NCBI GenBank assembly: GCA_030601485.1
Contig: JAUVTO010000049.1
Span: 1 to 10,298, forward strand
DNA: 10,298 bases
DNA from: Desulfobacterales bacterium
Lineage (GTDB): Bacteria; Desulfobacterota; Desulfobacteria; Desulfobacterales; UBA11574
Reading direction: 5' to 3'
Below the pieces are notes generated by a model. It did not search any database. It worked only from the letters and a program-made list of their open reading frames with translations, and was not told where the DNA came from. A program made the position numbers and the translations under genes. How positions within the stretch are numbered: the first letter of the stretch is position 1; the number at the start of each line of letters is the position of its first letter. This document shows, in pieces, positions 1-5,324 of the stretch.

Positions 1-162
1 ATGCGCATTTTGAAAAAAAAGGTTCAAAATGACGGGCTTTTTAAACGATTAAAAATGAAGAAAGCTTATGAAAAGCCGAGTGAACACCGGCGCCGCAAAC
101 AGCGCGAATCTTTACGGAGACAGAGAATTGCGGCTTCCAGAAACAGATACCGCAGAAGATAA
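1..162 (+). CDS. rpsU: 30S ribosomal protein S21, 5'-truncated by window edge
   Basis: Frame 1 runs open from base 1 to a TAA at 160-162 and gives 53 residues. It contains KAYEKPSEHRRRKQRES, which matches the S21 signature (YEKPSxxRRRK), followed by a very Arg-rich tail ending NRYRRR. S21 sits on the 30S platform near the anti-Shine-Dalgarno end of 16S rRNA and helps initiation. Family members usually carry about 10-20 residues before the position equivalent to this first Met (a V/I-x-x-A-L/M-R-x-L-K segment), so the ATG at base 1 is most likely an internal Met and the true start lies left of the window. A hairpin terminator follows 24 bases after the stop. Identity is confident; the start is not visible. 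Confidence 0.9.
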   Translation: MRILKKKVQNDGLFKRLKMKKAYEKPSEHRRRKQRESLRRQRIAASRNRYRRR

Positions 163-186
163 TATCAAATCTTAATTCGTTTTTTG

Positions 187-222
187 AACCCGGCAAATAT
201 ATTAATTCTGCCGGGTTTTTTC
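187..222 (+). terminator. Rho-independent terminator after rpsU
   Basis: A perfect 9-bp stem, AACCCGGCA (187-195) with TGCCGGGTT (209-217), encloses a 13-base AT-rich loop and runs into a T tract at 216-221. It is a textbook intrinsic terminator for rpsU. It ends only two bases before the GTG at 224 used for folC, so it also shapes how folC can be expressed. Confidence 0.9.
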
Positions 223-223
223 T

Positions 224-1528
224 GTGAAAATGACAACAAAAGATTCCTACAACAATTGTTTGAATGCGATATATAGTCTGAGAAGATATGGCATTATACT
301 TGGGTTAGATACGATTAGAAATATTCTTCAAGGCTTGGGGAATCCGCAGGATACATTTAATTCCATTCATGTGGCCGGGACCAACGGAAAGGGATCAATC
401 GCTTCCGCTCTTGCCACAATTCTCCATATCTCCGGATACAATGTCGGACTTTATACATCCCCGCATCTCATCAGGTTCAATGAAAGAATCTGTATAAACA
501 ACCGGCAGGTTTCTAATGAGGATGTGGTTGCATCTTATGAGGCCGTGAAAAGCGCACATAACGGCTCCCGAGAACCGACCTTTTTTGAGTTTGCAACTGC
601 CATGGCCTTTTATGAATTCGGAAAGAAGAATGTCGATTGGGCCGTCATCGAGACCGGTATGGGGGGGCGGCTTGACGCGACCAACATCATAAAACCGGCC
701 CTTTCTATAATAACAAATATATCCCTTGAACATAAAACCTTTCTGGGGAATACCATCGCCGAGATTACCCGGGAAAAAGGGGGCATTATAAAAAATAAGG
801 TTCCTGTTGTAACCGGCGTAAAACAAAAAAATGCGATTTCCGTGTTAAAAACCATCGCTGATTCTAAATTTGCACGGTTTCATCGCTTTGGAGACGCATT
901 CCGTGTTCGAAGAACCAATGGAACATTTAACTATTTTGGATTAGAGAATGTATGGCGAAACATACAGACCGGGTTAAATGGCGTCCACCAGATCGATAAC
1001 GCAGCGCTGGTTCTTGCTTCATGTGAAATACTGAACAAAAACAATCTCGGGCTTACCCTGCAAAACATCAAGAACGGCCTGGTACAAAACAGATGGCCGG
1101 GAAGACTGGAGATCGTCTCCGAATCTCCGCTCATCCTTCTTGACGGCGCCCATAATTTCATCGCCGCTCGCAATCTTGCAGGATATCTGTCCGAGAATCT
1201 TTCTGATCGAAACATAACGCTGGTTATCGGTATGCTGGATGACAAGCCCTGTGCTTCCATGCTTAAAAGCCTGATTCCTCTCTGTAGTAAAGTCATATTA
1301 ACATGCCCGAAAATTGATCGGGCCTTACCTCCGGAAAAGCTTTACCCCATCGCAAGAGAAATGATTTCTGACATACATATCATCCCTGATGTTGATAAAG
1401 CCGTGATACATGCAATTGAATCCGCATCACTCAAAGATGCAATCTGTATCGCGGGTTCTCTTTACGTGGTTGGCGAAGCAAAAGAATTATTTGAGAAGAA
1501 TGCCGATTTGTTGAGCAAAAACCAATAG
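224..1528 (+). CDS. folC: Bifunctional dihydrofolate synthase / folylpolyglutamate synthase
   Basis: This 434-residue protein has the normal FolC length. It adds glutamate to dihydropteroate and/or folates with ATP in the cytoplasm. Visible motifs in order: P-loop HVAGTNGKGS (49-58), SPHL (79-82) and ERI (87-89), ETGMGGRLDATN (143-154), the TNISLEH strand (164-170), EKGGIIK with the conserved Lys185 that is carbamylated in the family, WPGRLE (291-296), the C-domain LDGAHN (306-311) and GSLYVVGE (411-418). The start is GTG 224 or ATG 230. Neither has a Shine-Dalgarno sequence, because both lie directly behind the rpsU terminator. A run of seven G at 661-667 falls inside the GMGGRLD codons, but the frame is intact. 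Mur-ligase paralogues are ruled out by the FolC-specific motifs. Whether it performs both activities or one cannot be read from sequence. Confidence 0.95.
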   Translation: MKMTTKDSYNNCLNAIYSLRRYGIILGLDTIRNILQGLGNPQDTFNSIHVAGTNGKGSIASALATILHISGYNVGLYTSPHLIRFNERICINNRQVSNEDVVASYEAVKSAHNGSREPTFFEFATAMAFYEFGKKNVDWAVIETGMGGRLDATNIIKPALSIITNISLEHKTFLGNTIAEITREKGGIIKNKVPVVTGVKQKNAISVLKTIADSKFARFHRFGDAFRVRRTNGTFNYFGLENVWRNIQTGLNGVHQIDNAALVLASCEILNKNNLGLTLQNIKNGLVQNRWPGRLEIVSESPLILLDGAHNFIAARNLAGYLSENLSDRNITLVIGMLDDKPCASMLKSLIPLCSKVILTCPKIDRALPPEKLYPIAREMISDIHIIPDVDKAVIHAIESASLKDAICIAGSLYVVGEAKELFEKNADLLSKNQ

Positions 1529-1563
1529 CCCGGTTATTATAAAACCTAAATTCTGCGTCAGGA

Positions 1564-1592
1564 TTGACATATCAGCACCAATGAACTATTTA
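1564..1592 (+). promoter_or_regulatory. Promoter of tRNA-Arg
   Basis: TTGACA (1564-1569), a 17-base spacer and TATTTA (1587-1592) form a good sigma70-type promoter. The predicted start near 1599 leaves about 13 bases of leader before the tRNA at 1612. It lies in the 83-base gap after folC, so tRNA-Arg need not depend on folC transcription. Confidence 0.7.
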
Positions 1593-1611
1593 TCCGAATG
1601 AAACCAACCGT

Positions 1612-1687
1612 GCGCCCGTAGCTCAGTGGATAGAGCGTCAGCCTCCGGAGCTGAAAGCCGCTGGTTCGAACCCAGCCGGGCGTACCA
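1612..1687 (+). tRNA. tRNA-Arg (anticodon CCG)
   Basis: A full cloverleaf of 76 bases: acceptor GCGCCCG pairing with CGGGCGT (one G-U at 1-72), D stem GCTC/GAGC, anticodon stem TCAGC/GCTGA with loop CTCCGGA (anticodon CCG at 1645-1647, reads CGG), a 5-base variable loop, T stem GCTGG/CCAGC with loop TTCGAAC, discriminator A and an encoded CCA. It converges on the tRNA-Pro at 2111-2187, with a decayed region between them. Confidence 0.97.
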
Positions 1688-1697
1688 TAATAAAATT

Positions 1698-1733
1698 AGT
1701 GGTTTGTGACATTTCGTAATTCCCACTTTTTTT
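1698..1733 (+). terminator. Possible weak terminator after tRNA-Arg
   Basis: AGTGG (1698-1702) can pair with CCACT (1723-1727), followed by a run of seven T (1727-1733). The stem is only 5 bp and the loop about 20 bases, so the hairpin is weak. The long T run ten bases after the tRNA end is what makes termination here plausible. Confidence 0.4.
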
Positions 1734-1786
1734 CTGAAAAAATCAATCCACATCATCATACCCGACAAATAAAAAGAAAATCAGGT

Positions 1787-1873
1787 TCAATAAAGCTCCT
1801 TGCGTATATAATCAAGGAACGGCTTCAATAACTCTTTACAATGACAACATTTATTTCTCTTTATGAACCCCAC
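1787..1873 (-). pseudogene. Short Cys-containing ORF, possible stub of a zinc-ribbon protein
   Basis: A GTG at 1871-1873 on the minus strand follows a perfect AAGGAGGT (1881-1888) by 7 bases and opens 28 codons, ending with TGA at 1787-1789. The product contains KRNKCCHCKELLKP near its start. The C-x-x-C (C-H-C) knuckle after basic residues recalls the first half of zinc-ribbon or zinc-finger N-termini found on some transposase-associated proteins, but the second Cys pair expected for a metal site is absent before the stop. It could be the start of a truncated gene or a real micropeptide. I cannot name a family with certainty. The very good ribosome site is the main reason to record it. Confidence 0.35.
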
Positions 1874-1897
1874 TGACTTTACCTCCTTAGGTCAATG

Positions 1898-2110
1898 TTA
1901 AGAAAAATGTGTTGATTGTCGCCTTGGAATAAACTGGGAAAAGAAAAATAAGGAAGAAAATGGAAGAAGATCTTTTAAGTATGCCTCAAAATCGAGGGCC
2001 TTTTGGCGATCTATGAAGGCAATGGCTGTTTTGATTCGCCAAGGTTTGAATTTTGATGTGTGGGGATTTTGTCCGCCTTTCGCATCTTTACTACGTTTTG
2101 AAGCGAAAGC
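1898..2110 (-). pseudogene. C-terminal remnant of a small GIY-YIG nuclease-family gene
   Basis: Reading the minus strand from the CCA end of tRNA-Pro, one frame stays open for 70 codons to a TAA at 1898-1900. Between about 2086 and 1973 it encodes NPHTSKFKPWRIKTAIAF and then DRQKALDFEAYLK. From memory this matches the second half of single-domain GIY-YIG proteins (often named UvrC-like or excinuclease ABC subunit C family), where the pattern is HTSK-x-x-PW-x-(9-10)-AF-x-(4)-KA-x-x-FExYLK followed by SGSGRAF. The GIY-YIG half with the catalytic Tyr and Arg is missing, because the frame runs straight back into tRNA-Pro with no start codon. The expected SGSGRAF ending is replaced by a low-complexity Phe/Ser stretch. 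It is therefore truncated at both ends and not a working nuclease. Confidence 0.6.
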
Positions 2111-2187
2111 TGGTCGGGGCGGAGGGATTTGAACCCCCGACTTCCTGCTCCCAAAGCAGGCGCGCTGCCAGGCTGCGCCACGCCCCG
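2111..2187 (-). tRNA. tRNA-Pro (anticodon TGG)
   Basis: The reverse strand folds into a 77-base cloverleaf: acceptor CGGGGCG with CGCCCCG (C1-G72, as usual for bacterial tRNA-Pro), anticodon stem CCTGC/GCAGG with loop TTTGGGA (anticodon TGG at 2151-2153), T loop TTCAAAT, discriminator A and an encoded CCA. It lies 53 bases after the amidase stop on the same strand. The GIY-YIG remnant begins at the base after its CCA. Confidence 0.97.
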
Positions 2188-2198
2188 ATGACTCACGA

Positions 2199-2227
2199 TA
2201 TTTACCATGCTTTCATTAAGCATGCAA
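2199..2227 (-). promoter_or_regulatory. Possible tRNA-Pro promoter with a hairpin in its spacer
   Basis: On the minus strand TTGCAT (2222-2227), a 17-base spacer and TAAATA (2199-2204) could form a promoter starting near 2192, a few bases before the tRNA. The spacer overlaps a 7-bp inverted repeat, CATGCTT (2206-2212) with AAGCATG (2218-2224). That hairpin has no T tract, so it is not a clear terminator for the amidase, and readthrough from the amidase into the tRNA is also possible. Confidence 0.4.
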
Positions 2228-2240
2228 GCAGATAAGTCGA

Positions 2241-2999
2241 TTAACGAACTTTTTCAAAAAAATCGTCTATGCCGTTTCGGATGCCCTGGGCGATATTAGA
2301 TAACACACTGATATCTCGTAATGATTTTTCTTCAGCGGGGTTAGTAATATATCCTATTTCGAGGCAGACTGCGGGCATATCCGCCCCTTCCAGAACCATT
2401 AGCGGTGCACCCAGCATTTCACTTTTTTTGAATACTGTCTGTTCGTTGATACGATTTAGCATCAATTGGGCAAAAATTTTGCTTGATGTTTGATGCCTGT
2501 TTTGAATATTGGACCAGGGAGATCGGTTATCAATTCTTTCAAACGGTTTAGAGGGCTCGGTGTCAGGTGTTAAAGCCGGCCCTGAAATTTCCTTGAAAAA
2601 ATATAAAGTTATGCCGCTTGCTTGATGAAGAAAGCTTCCGCCGGAATGAATGCTGATGAAAAGGTCTGCTTTTACATGGTTGGCCATGGATGTTCGGGAA
2701 GGAATATTTAGAAAATAGTCATCGGTTCTGGTAAGAATTACTCGGCAAGTATTCTCCAATTCTGCCGCCACCATTCTGGCAAGGTCCAGAGTCACATTTT
2801 TTTCAAAAGTTCCTTCCGGACCCAATGCCCCATTGTCATATCCTCCATGGCCCGGATCTAACACAATGGTTTTTTTTTGCTTTGCAAAAATCGGTTTTTT
2901 TGGGTTTGCTTGTAATGTCTTGGGGCATATAAGAATGATCCCTAAAAAAATTAAAAAGCAATAACATTTTATAGAAAATGGGTTATAACCTGCTGACAT
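2241..2999 (-). CDS. N-acetylmuramoyl-L-alanine amidase, exported, Amidase_3 family
   Basis: This zinc amidase cleaves the bond between MurNAc and the stem peptide in periplasmic peptidoglycan. In the longer reading from GTG 3029 (262 residues) the motifs are LDPGHGG (57-63, Zn ligand His61), Glu76 in FEKNVTLDLA (second Zn ligand), ISIHSGG (126-131... His128, third ligand) and CLEIGYITN (222-230, catalytic Glu224). The hydrophobic stretch CYCFLIFLGIILIC followed by LQA-N looks like a Sec signal peptide. I prefer the ATG at 2997-2999 (252 residues): it gives a shorter, more typical signal-peptide n-region, and the GTG overlaps the -35 box of the opposite promoter. Neither start has a good Shine-Dalgarno. 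There is no AMIN or LysM domain, so this is a minimal enzyme. It is divergent from the tRNA-Leu/tig block. The AmiA/AmiC-like role is inferred from the family. Confidence 0.9.
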   Translation of the reverse strand: MSAGYNPFSIKCYCFLIFLGIILICPKTLQANPKKPIFAKQKKTIVLDPGHGGYDNGALGPEGTFEKNVTLDLARMVAAELENTCRVILTRTDDYFLNIPSRTSMANHVKADLFISIHSGGSFLHQASGITLYFFKEISGPALTPDTEPSKPFERIDNRSPWSNIQNRHQTSSKIFAQLMLNRINEQTVFKKSEMLGAPLMVLEGADMPAVCLEIGYITNPAEEKSLRDISVLSNIAQGIRNGIDDFFEKVR

Positions 3000-3022
3000 A
3001 GAAGACACTTTTGTTACTCTAC

Positions 3023-3051
3023 TTGACACGAATTGGATTTGACATTATAAT
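3023..3051 (+). promoter_or_regulatory. Perfect consensus sigma70 promoter for tRNA-Leu and the tig-lon block
   Basis: TTGACA (3023-3028), a 17-base spacer (3029-3045) and TATAAT (3046-3051) match the sigma70 consensus at all 12 positions. Transcription would begin near 3058, about 140 bases before tRNA-Leu and 265 before tig. The -35 box overlaps the farthest upstream GTG (3027-3029) of the divergent amidase. Confidence 0.75.
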
Positions 3052-3071
3052 TTGGGTTTGTATTTTCTTGA

Positions 3072-3099
3072 AATTTAATATATTCAAATATATTGTCAA
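3072..3099 (-). promoter_or_regulatory. Possible amidase promoter, minus strand
   Basis: On the minus strand TTGACA (3094-3099), a 16-base spacer and TAAATT (3072-3077) point toward the amidase and would start near 3065. A perfect TATAAT also exists on this strand at 3044-3049, but without a good -35 box. This is moderate evidence only, because the region is AT-rich and such matches come easily. Confidence 0.35.
3077..3094. repeat. Paired 8-bp palindromes in the divergent control region
   Basis: AATATATT occurs at 3077-3084 and again at 3087-3094, separated by two bases. Each copy is its own reverse complement, so the unit is both a direct and an inverted repeat. It fills the spacer of the possible amidase promoter and lies just downstream of the start predicted for the rightward promoter. 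It could be an operator, but AT-rich sequence makes chance likely. Confidence 0.4.
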
Positions 3100-3123
3100 G
3101 TTATAGTTTACAGTTCTATTCAA

Positions 3124-3150
3124 CCCGTTTTTTTAACATGAAAAAACGGG
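3124..3150. repeat. 10-bp perfect hairpin in the leader upstream of tRNA-Leu
   Basis: CCCGTTTTTT (3124-3133) pairs perfectly with AAAAAACGGG (3141-3150) around a 7-base loop. No T tract follows on either strand, so it is not a standard terminator. It lies in the ~140-base leader made by the consensus promoter and could help tRNA processing, block transcription or be a bidirectional pause site. Confidence 0.6.
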
Positions 3151-3197
3151 GTAGCGGCAAAATTTAAATGCCCCTATAGCAGACACCGTATTAATTT

Positions 3198-3284
3198 GCG
3201 AGAGTGGCGGAACTGGTAGACGCACTGGACTTAGGATCCAGCTCTGGCAACAGAATGGGAGTTCAAGTCTCCCCTCTCGCACCA
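3198..3284 (+). tRNA. tRNA-Leu (anticodon TAG)
   Basis: An 87-base class II tRNA with a long variable arm: acceptor GCGAGAG with CTCTCGC, anticodon stem CTGGA/TCCAG with loop CTTAGGA (anticodon TAG at 3232-3234, reads CTA), T arm GGGAG-TTCAAGT-CTCCC, discriminator A and an encoded CCA. It sits only 38 bases upstream of the tig start on the same strand with no hairpin terminator between, so the tRNA is probably cut out of the same transcript. Confidence 0.97.
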
Positions 3285-3322
3285 GTTTTTTAATTTATGC
3301 TAACTTGTTAGAAAGGATTTTT

Positions 3323-4642
3323 ATGAAAGTTACGGTAGAGAGTGTGAGCAGCGTTAAAAAGATAATGAATGTTGAGATTCCTGAAGAAACGGTTGTTCGT
3401 GAACTGAACGATGCCTATAAAAAGCTCAAGAAAACAGCTAAAATAAAAGGTTTTCGCACGGGAAAGGCACCGCGTTCGGTTTTGGAACGGTTGTTTAAAA
3501 AAGATGTCCACAATGATATATCTTCCAAGCTCATTCAGGATTCTTTTATCCAGGCGCTCAAGGAAGCCGATCTCGATATTGTGGCAAAGCCGGATATTGA
3601 TCCGCCCGGGCTCGATGAAAAGGGGCCTTATAAATATGCTGCCACGGTGGAGATAAAACCCGAAATCGAGGAAATCGATTTCAAAAACTTAACCCTGAAA
3701 AAATTTCTCTACCATGTTACGGATGAAGAAATGGACGTACAGCTTAAAATGCTCCAGAAAAAGTTGGCGAAACAAAATCCCATAGCAGAAGATCGAAGGG
3801 TCCGGGAAAACGATTTTGTTTTGATCGATTATCAAGGATTTAAAGACAGCAAACCCTTTGCCGAAACCCAAAAAACCGAAAACCATGCCATGAAAGTTGG
3901 CGAGGGCCAAATTTTAAAGGAATTTGACGATCAGTTAATCGGAATGAAAACGGGTGATAACCGGGAAATCAAGGTAAAATTTCCGGAAGATTATTTTAAT
4001 AACAAGCTGGCCGATTCGGAGATAACTTTTCAGGTAACGCTCCATGAAATCAGGGAAGAGGTGCTTCCGGAGATTGATGACGAGTTTGCCAAAAATTTTG
4101 GGAAGTATGAAACATTAGACAACCTGAAAGATGCCATAACCAAGAACTTGGATGAGGGCTACGCCAAGAGAGCAGAGCAGGAGATGAATGAGCAAATTTT
4201 TAAGAGCCTGATCAAAAAGACCGAGTTCGAGTTGCCGGATTCAATGGTCAACTATGAACTGGAAGGGATTATTAAAGAGGTTGAACGGACTTTGGCTTAT
4301 CATAATAAGTCAATGGAAGATCAGGGACTGTCCAGAGAAATACTTGTGGAAAAACAGCGTGAAACAGCCGAAAAAAAAGTGAGAAGGCATCTGATTTTAG
4401 ACAAGATTGTCGAGCAGGAAAATATAACCCTTTCGGATGAAGAATTAGAAAATGGTTTTGAGGAGATGGCCCAAGGTTTCAATCAATCGGTTGAAGAAAT
4501 AAAAAAGTATTATAATCAGAATAATGATAATCTCGAATTTTTTAAACAAACGCTACTTGAAAAACAGGCTATCGAACTTATTATTAAAAATAGTGCCATA
4601 GAAGATGTAGAGCCCAGCTTAGAGCAACAATCTGAAATTTAG
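3323..4642 (+). CDS. tig: Trigger factor, ribosome-associated chaperone and peptidyl-prolyl isomerase
   Basis: This 439-residue protein has the standard three-part trigger factor layout. Residues 1-~115 form the ribosome-binding domain with GFRTGKAP at 43-50, the loop that docks on ribosomal protein L23 at the exit tunnel. Residues ~160-245 form the FKBP-type isomerase domain (NDFVLIDYQGF, later GEGQILKEFDDQLIGM). Residues ~250-439 form the helical C-terminal chaperone arms, rich in Glu and Lys. I chose ATG 3323 because GAAAGGA (3311-3317) lies 5 bases ahead and the protein then starts MKVTVESVSS, like the family; an in-frame TTG at 3305 has no such site. It is first of four quality-control genes, with clpP starting 66 bases later. 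Confidence 0.97.
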   Translation: MKVTVESVSSVKKIMNVEIPEETVVRELNDAYKKLKKTAKIKGFRTGKAPRSVLERLFKKDVHNDISSKLIQDSFIQALKEADLDIVAKPDIDPPGLDEKGPYKYAATVEIKPEIEEIDFKNLTLKKFLYHVTDEEMDVQLKMLQKKLAKQNPIAEDRRVRENDFVLIDYQGFKDSKPFAETQKTENHAMKVGEGQILKEFDDQLIGMKTGDNREIKVKFPEDYFNNKLADSEITFQVTLHEIREEVLPEIDDEFAKNFGKYETLDNLKDAITKNLDEGYAKRAEQEMNEQIFKSLIKKTEFELPDSMVNYELEGIIKEVERTLAYHNKSMEDQGLSREILVEKQRETAEKKVRRHLILDKIVEQENITLSDEELENGFEEMAQGFNQSVEEIKKYYNQNNDNLEFFKQTLLEKQAIELIIKNSAIEDVEPSLEQQSEI

Positions 4643-4708
4643 ATCCAACTGTTTCAAAGAACTAAATTGTTGCGAATAAAAAATCCAAAGTGATAAAGGA
4701 GACGATTT

Positions 4709-5323
4709 GTGCCACTAATACCCATGGTTATAGAGCAGAGCAGCAGAGGTGAACGCGCCTATGACATATATTCGAGGCTTCTCAAAGACAGAATCATTTT
4801 CCTTGGAACGGCTATTGATGATGAGATTGCAAATCTTTTGATAGCACAACTTTTGTTCCTCGAATCCGAAGATCCTGACAAGGACATCAATTTTTACATC
4901 AATTCCCCTGGAGGTATCGTGACAGCCGGTTTGGCGGTATATGATACCATGCAGTACATTAAACCGGATATTGCCACCGTATGTATCGGCCAAGCAGCCA
5001 GTCTTGGGGCGCTTTTACTAACTGCCGGAACAAAAAGCAAGCGCTATACTCTTCCCAATGCAAGGATTTTGATCCACCAGCCCATGGGAGGATTTCAGGG
5101 GCAAGCATCAGATATAGAAATACAGGCCAAAGAGATCCTTCGTATGAAGGAGACCCTGAATCAAATTCTGGTAGTGCATACCGGAAAAGATTTAGCGCAT
5201 ATACAGTCTGATACGGACCGTGATTTTTTCATGACCGGTCAAGAGGCCAAAGAATACGGGATCGTCGATCACGTTATCGTTAACAGAGATGATCTAGATA
5301 AAATAGAAAAGGCGGAGGATTAA
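4709..5323 (+). CDS. clpP: ATP-dependent Clp protease, proteolytic subunit
   Basis: This 204-residue serine peptidase assembles as a barrel of two heptamer rings and degrades substrates threaded in by ClpX or ClpA. The catalytic triad is visible: Ser98 in GQAASLGA (95-102), His123 in LIHQPMGG (121-128) and Asp172 in DTDRDFF (168-174). FYINSPGG (62-69), which forms the oxyanion region, is also present. The GTG start at 4709 is supported by AAAGGAG (4695-4701), 7 bases upstream, and gives MPLIPMVIEQ, a usual ClpP N-terminus with little or no propeptide. clpX starts one base after its stop, so the two are translated in tandem. Confidence 0.98.
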   Translation: MPLIPMVIEQSSRGERAYDIYSRLLKDRIIFLGTAIDDEIANLLIAQLLFLESEDPDKDINFYINSPGGIVTAGLAVYDTMQYIKPDIATVCIGQAASLGALLLTAGTKSKRYTLPNARILIHQPMGGFQGQASDIEIQAKEILRMKETLNQILVVHTGKDLAHIQSDTDRDFFMTGQEAKEYGIVDHVIVNRDDLDKIEKAED

Positions 5324-5324
5324 A

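Larger units (their letters stand above)
1688..2110. other. Decayed accessory tract between two convergent tRNA genes
   Basis: These 423 bases lie between the 3' ends of tRNA-Arg (plus) and tRNA-Pro (minus). No intact gene is visible. On the minus strand there are remnants of a GIY-YIG nuclease and of a short Cys-containing ORF, listed separately. There is also a small inverted repeat, TCCTTG (1797-1802) with CAAGGA (1813-1818). Both tRNA 3' ends face inwards, which is how integration scars at tRNA genes often look. Calling it a relic of mobile DNA is inference. Confidence 0.5.

Noticed and set aside
395..826. Long antisense ORFs within folC, and similar ones in tig, clpX, lon and the recombinase
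   Set aside because: They are shadows of conserved coding frames on the other strand, with no family resemblance and no ribosome sites that I could support.
1586..1768. Minus-strand ORF containing ARLGSNQRLSAPEADALST
   Set aside because: This is a known artefact of translating a tRNA gene backwards; it lies across tRNA-Arg.
1960..2016. Plus-strand 18-codon ORF behind AAGGAAG
   Set aside because: It is very short, antisense to the GIY-YIG remnant and without recognisable features; the purine-rich run is common in this AT-rich tract.
2011..2235. ORFs on both strands with GVAQPGSAPALGAGS and LVGAEGFEPPTSCSQS
   Set aside because: Both are classic false proteins from tRNA sequence (tRNA-Pro here). 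The GIY-YIG remnant is in a different frame from the minus-strand one.
2870..2878. Nine-base A runs (coding strand) in the amidase, and at 9632-9640 in the recombinase, as programmed frameshift sites
   Set aside because: The zero frame continues normally through conserved sequence in both genes, and no downstream stimulatory structure or useful alternate frame was apparent.
3067..3094. CTTGAAA as a heat-shock (sigma32) -35 element upstream of tig
   Set aside because: No CCCCAT-like -10 follows at the needed distance. No CIRCE repeat was seen either.
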